Source: JAUVZF01 sp964449275 (lineage in GTDB: Bacteria; Planctomycetota; Phycisphaerae; FEN-1346). Taken from it: a DNA stretch of 5,839 bases. Location: the NCBI GenBank assembly GCA_964449275.1, contig CAYVAM010000242.1:1-5839 (forward strand). The letters are read 5' to 3'. A program made the translations under genes and the position numbers. The notes below the pieces were generated by a model that did no database searches, was not told the origin of the DNA, and worked only from the letters and a program-made list of their open reading frames with translations. Shown here one piece after another: positions 5,801-5,839 of the stretch. Within the stretch, counting starts at the first letter, position 1. Every line of letters begins with the position of its first letter.

Positions 5801-5839
5801 ATGCCGTTGCCGATAGCGAACGCCAGACCGGTCATCAGA
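5801..5839 (+). CDS. Start of a probable sugar ABC permease, cut by window end
   Basis: Thirteen codons are visible from ATG 5801 (MPLPIANARPVIR), 17 bp after the ATPase stop. GGAG (5796-5799) is only one base from this ATG but seven from the in-frame TTG at 5807, so the TTG may be the true start. The identity rests on position: RbsB-RbsA-type pairs are usually followed by an RbsC-like membrane permease. A short polar N-terminus is compatible with that, but no membrane segment is yet in view. Confidence 0.45.
   Translation, partial: MPLPIANARPVIR

Overview
The window looks like a high-GC chromosomal fragment from a free-living, glycan-degrading Gram-negative-type bacterium, most likely a member of the Planctomycetota or a related PVC lineage. 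The lineage call rests on two proteins of a planctomycete style. One combines a discoidin (F5/8 type C) domain with a segment resembling hydrazine synthase alpha. The other is an agarase-like glycoside hydrolase. A compound palindrome between the operons also fits that impression. No rRNA or marker gene is present, so the lineage is an inference.

Layout: two minus-strand genes fill the left half. The one at 1-1398 runs off the left edge (466 codons visible) and encodes an exported F5/8C plus HzsA-like beta-propeller protein. The one at 1536-2867 encodes an exported clan GH-A hydrolase (443 aa) resembling GH50/agarase-like enzymes. The 137-bp gap between them holds a good sigma-70-type promoter (TTGACA, 17 bp, TACCTT) for the left gene. 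From 2868 to 3307 lies a 440-bp intergenic region between divergently transcribed units. It contains a probable promoter for the hydrolase, a 128-bp coaxial inverted-repeat element (2988-3115), and a candidate promoter for the right-hand operon.

The right half is a plus-strand sugar ABC importer operon of the ribose/CUT2 type: a lipoprotein substrate-binding protein (3308-4273), a double-domain ATPase (4278-5783, 4 bp downstream), and the first codons of what is probably the permease (from 5801 or 5807, cut by the window end).

Taken together the genes suggest a carbohydrate foraging locus: exported enzyme and carbohydrate-binding proteins on one strand and a high-affinity monosaccharide importer on the other. 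Whether the two sides share a substrate or regulator cannot be shown from this window. No CRISPR array, tRNA, rRNA, transposase or phage gene was seen. The most unusual items are the nested palindrome with a compensatory base-pair change, the HzsA-like protein of unknown role, and the unassigned hydrolase.
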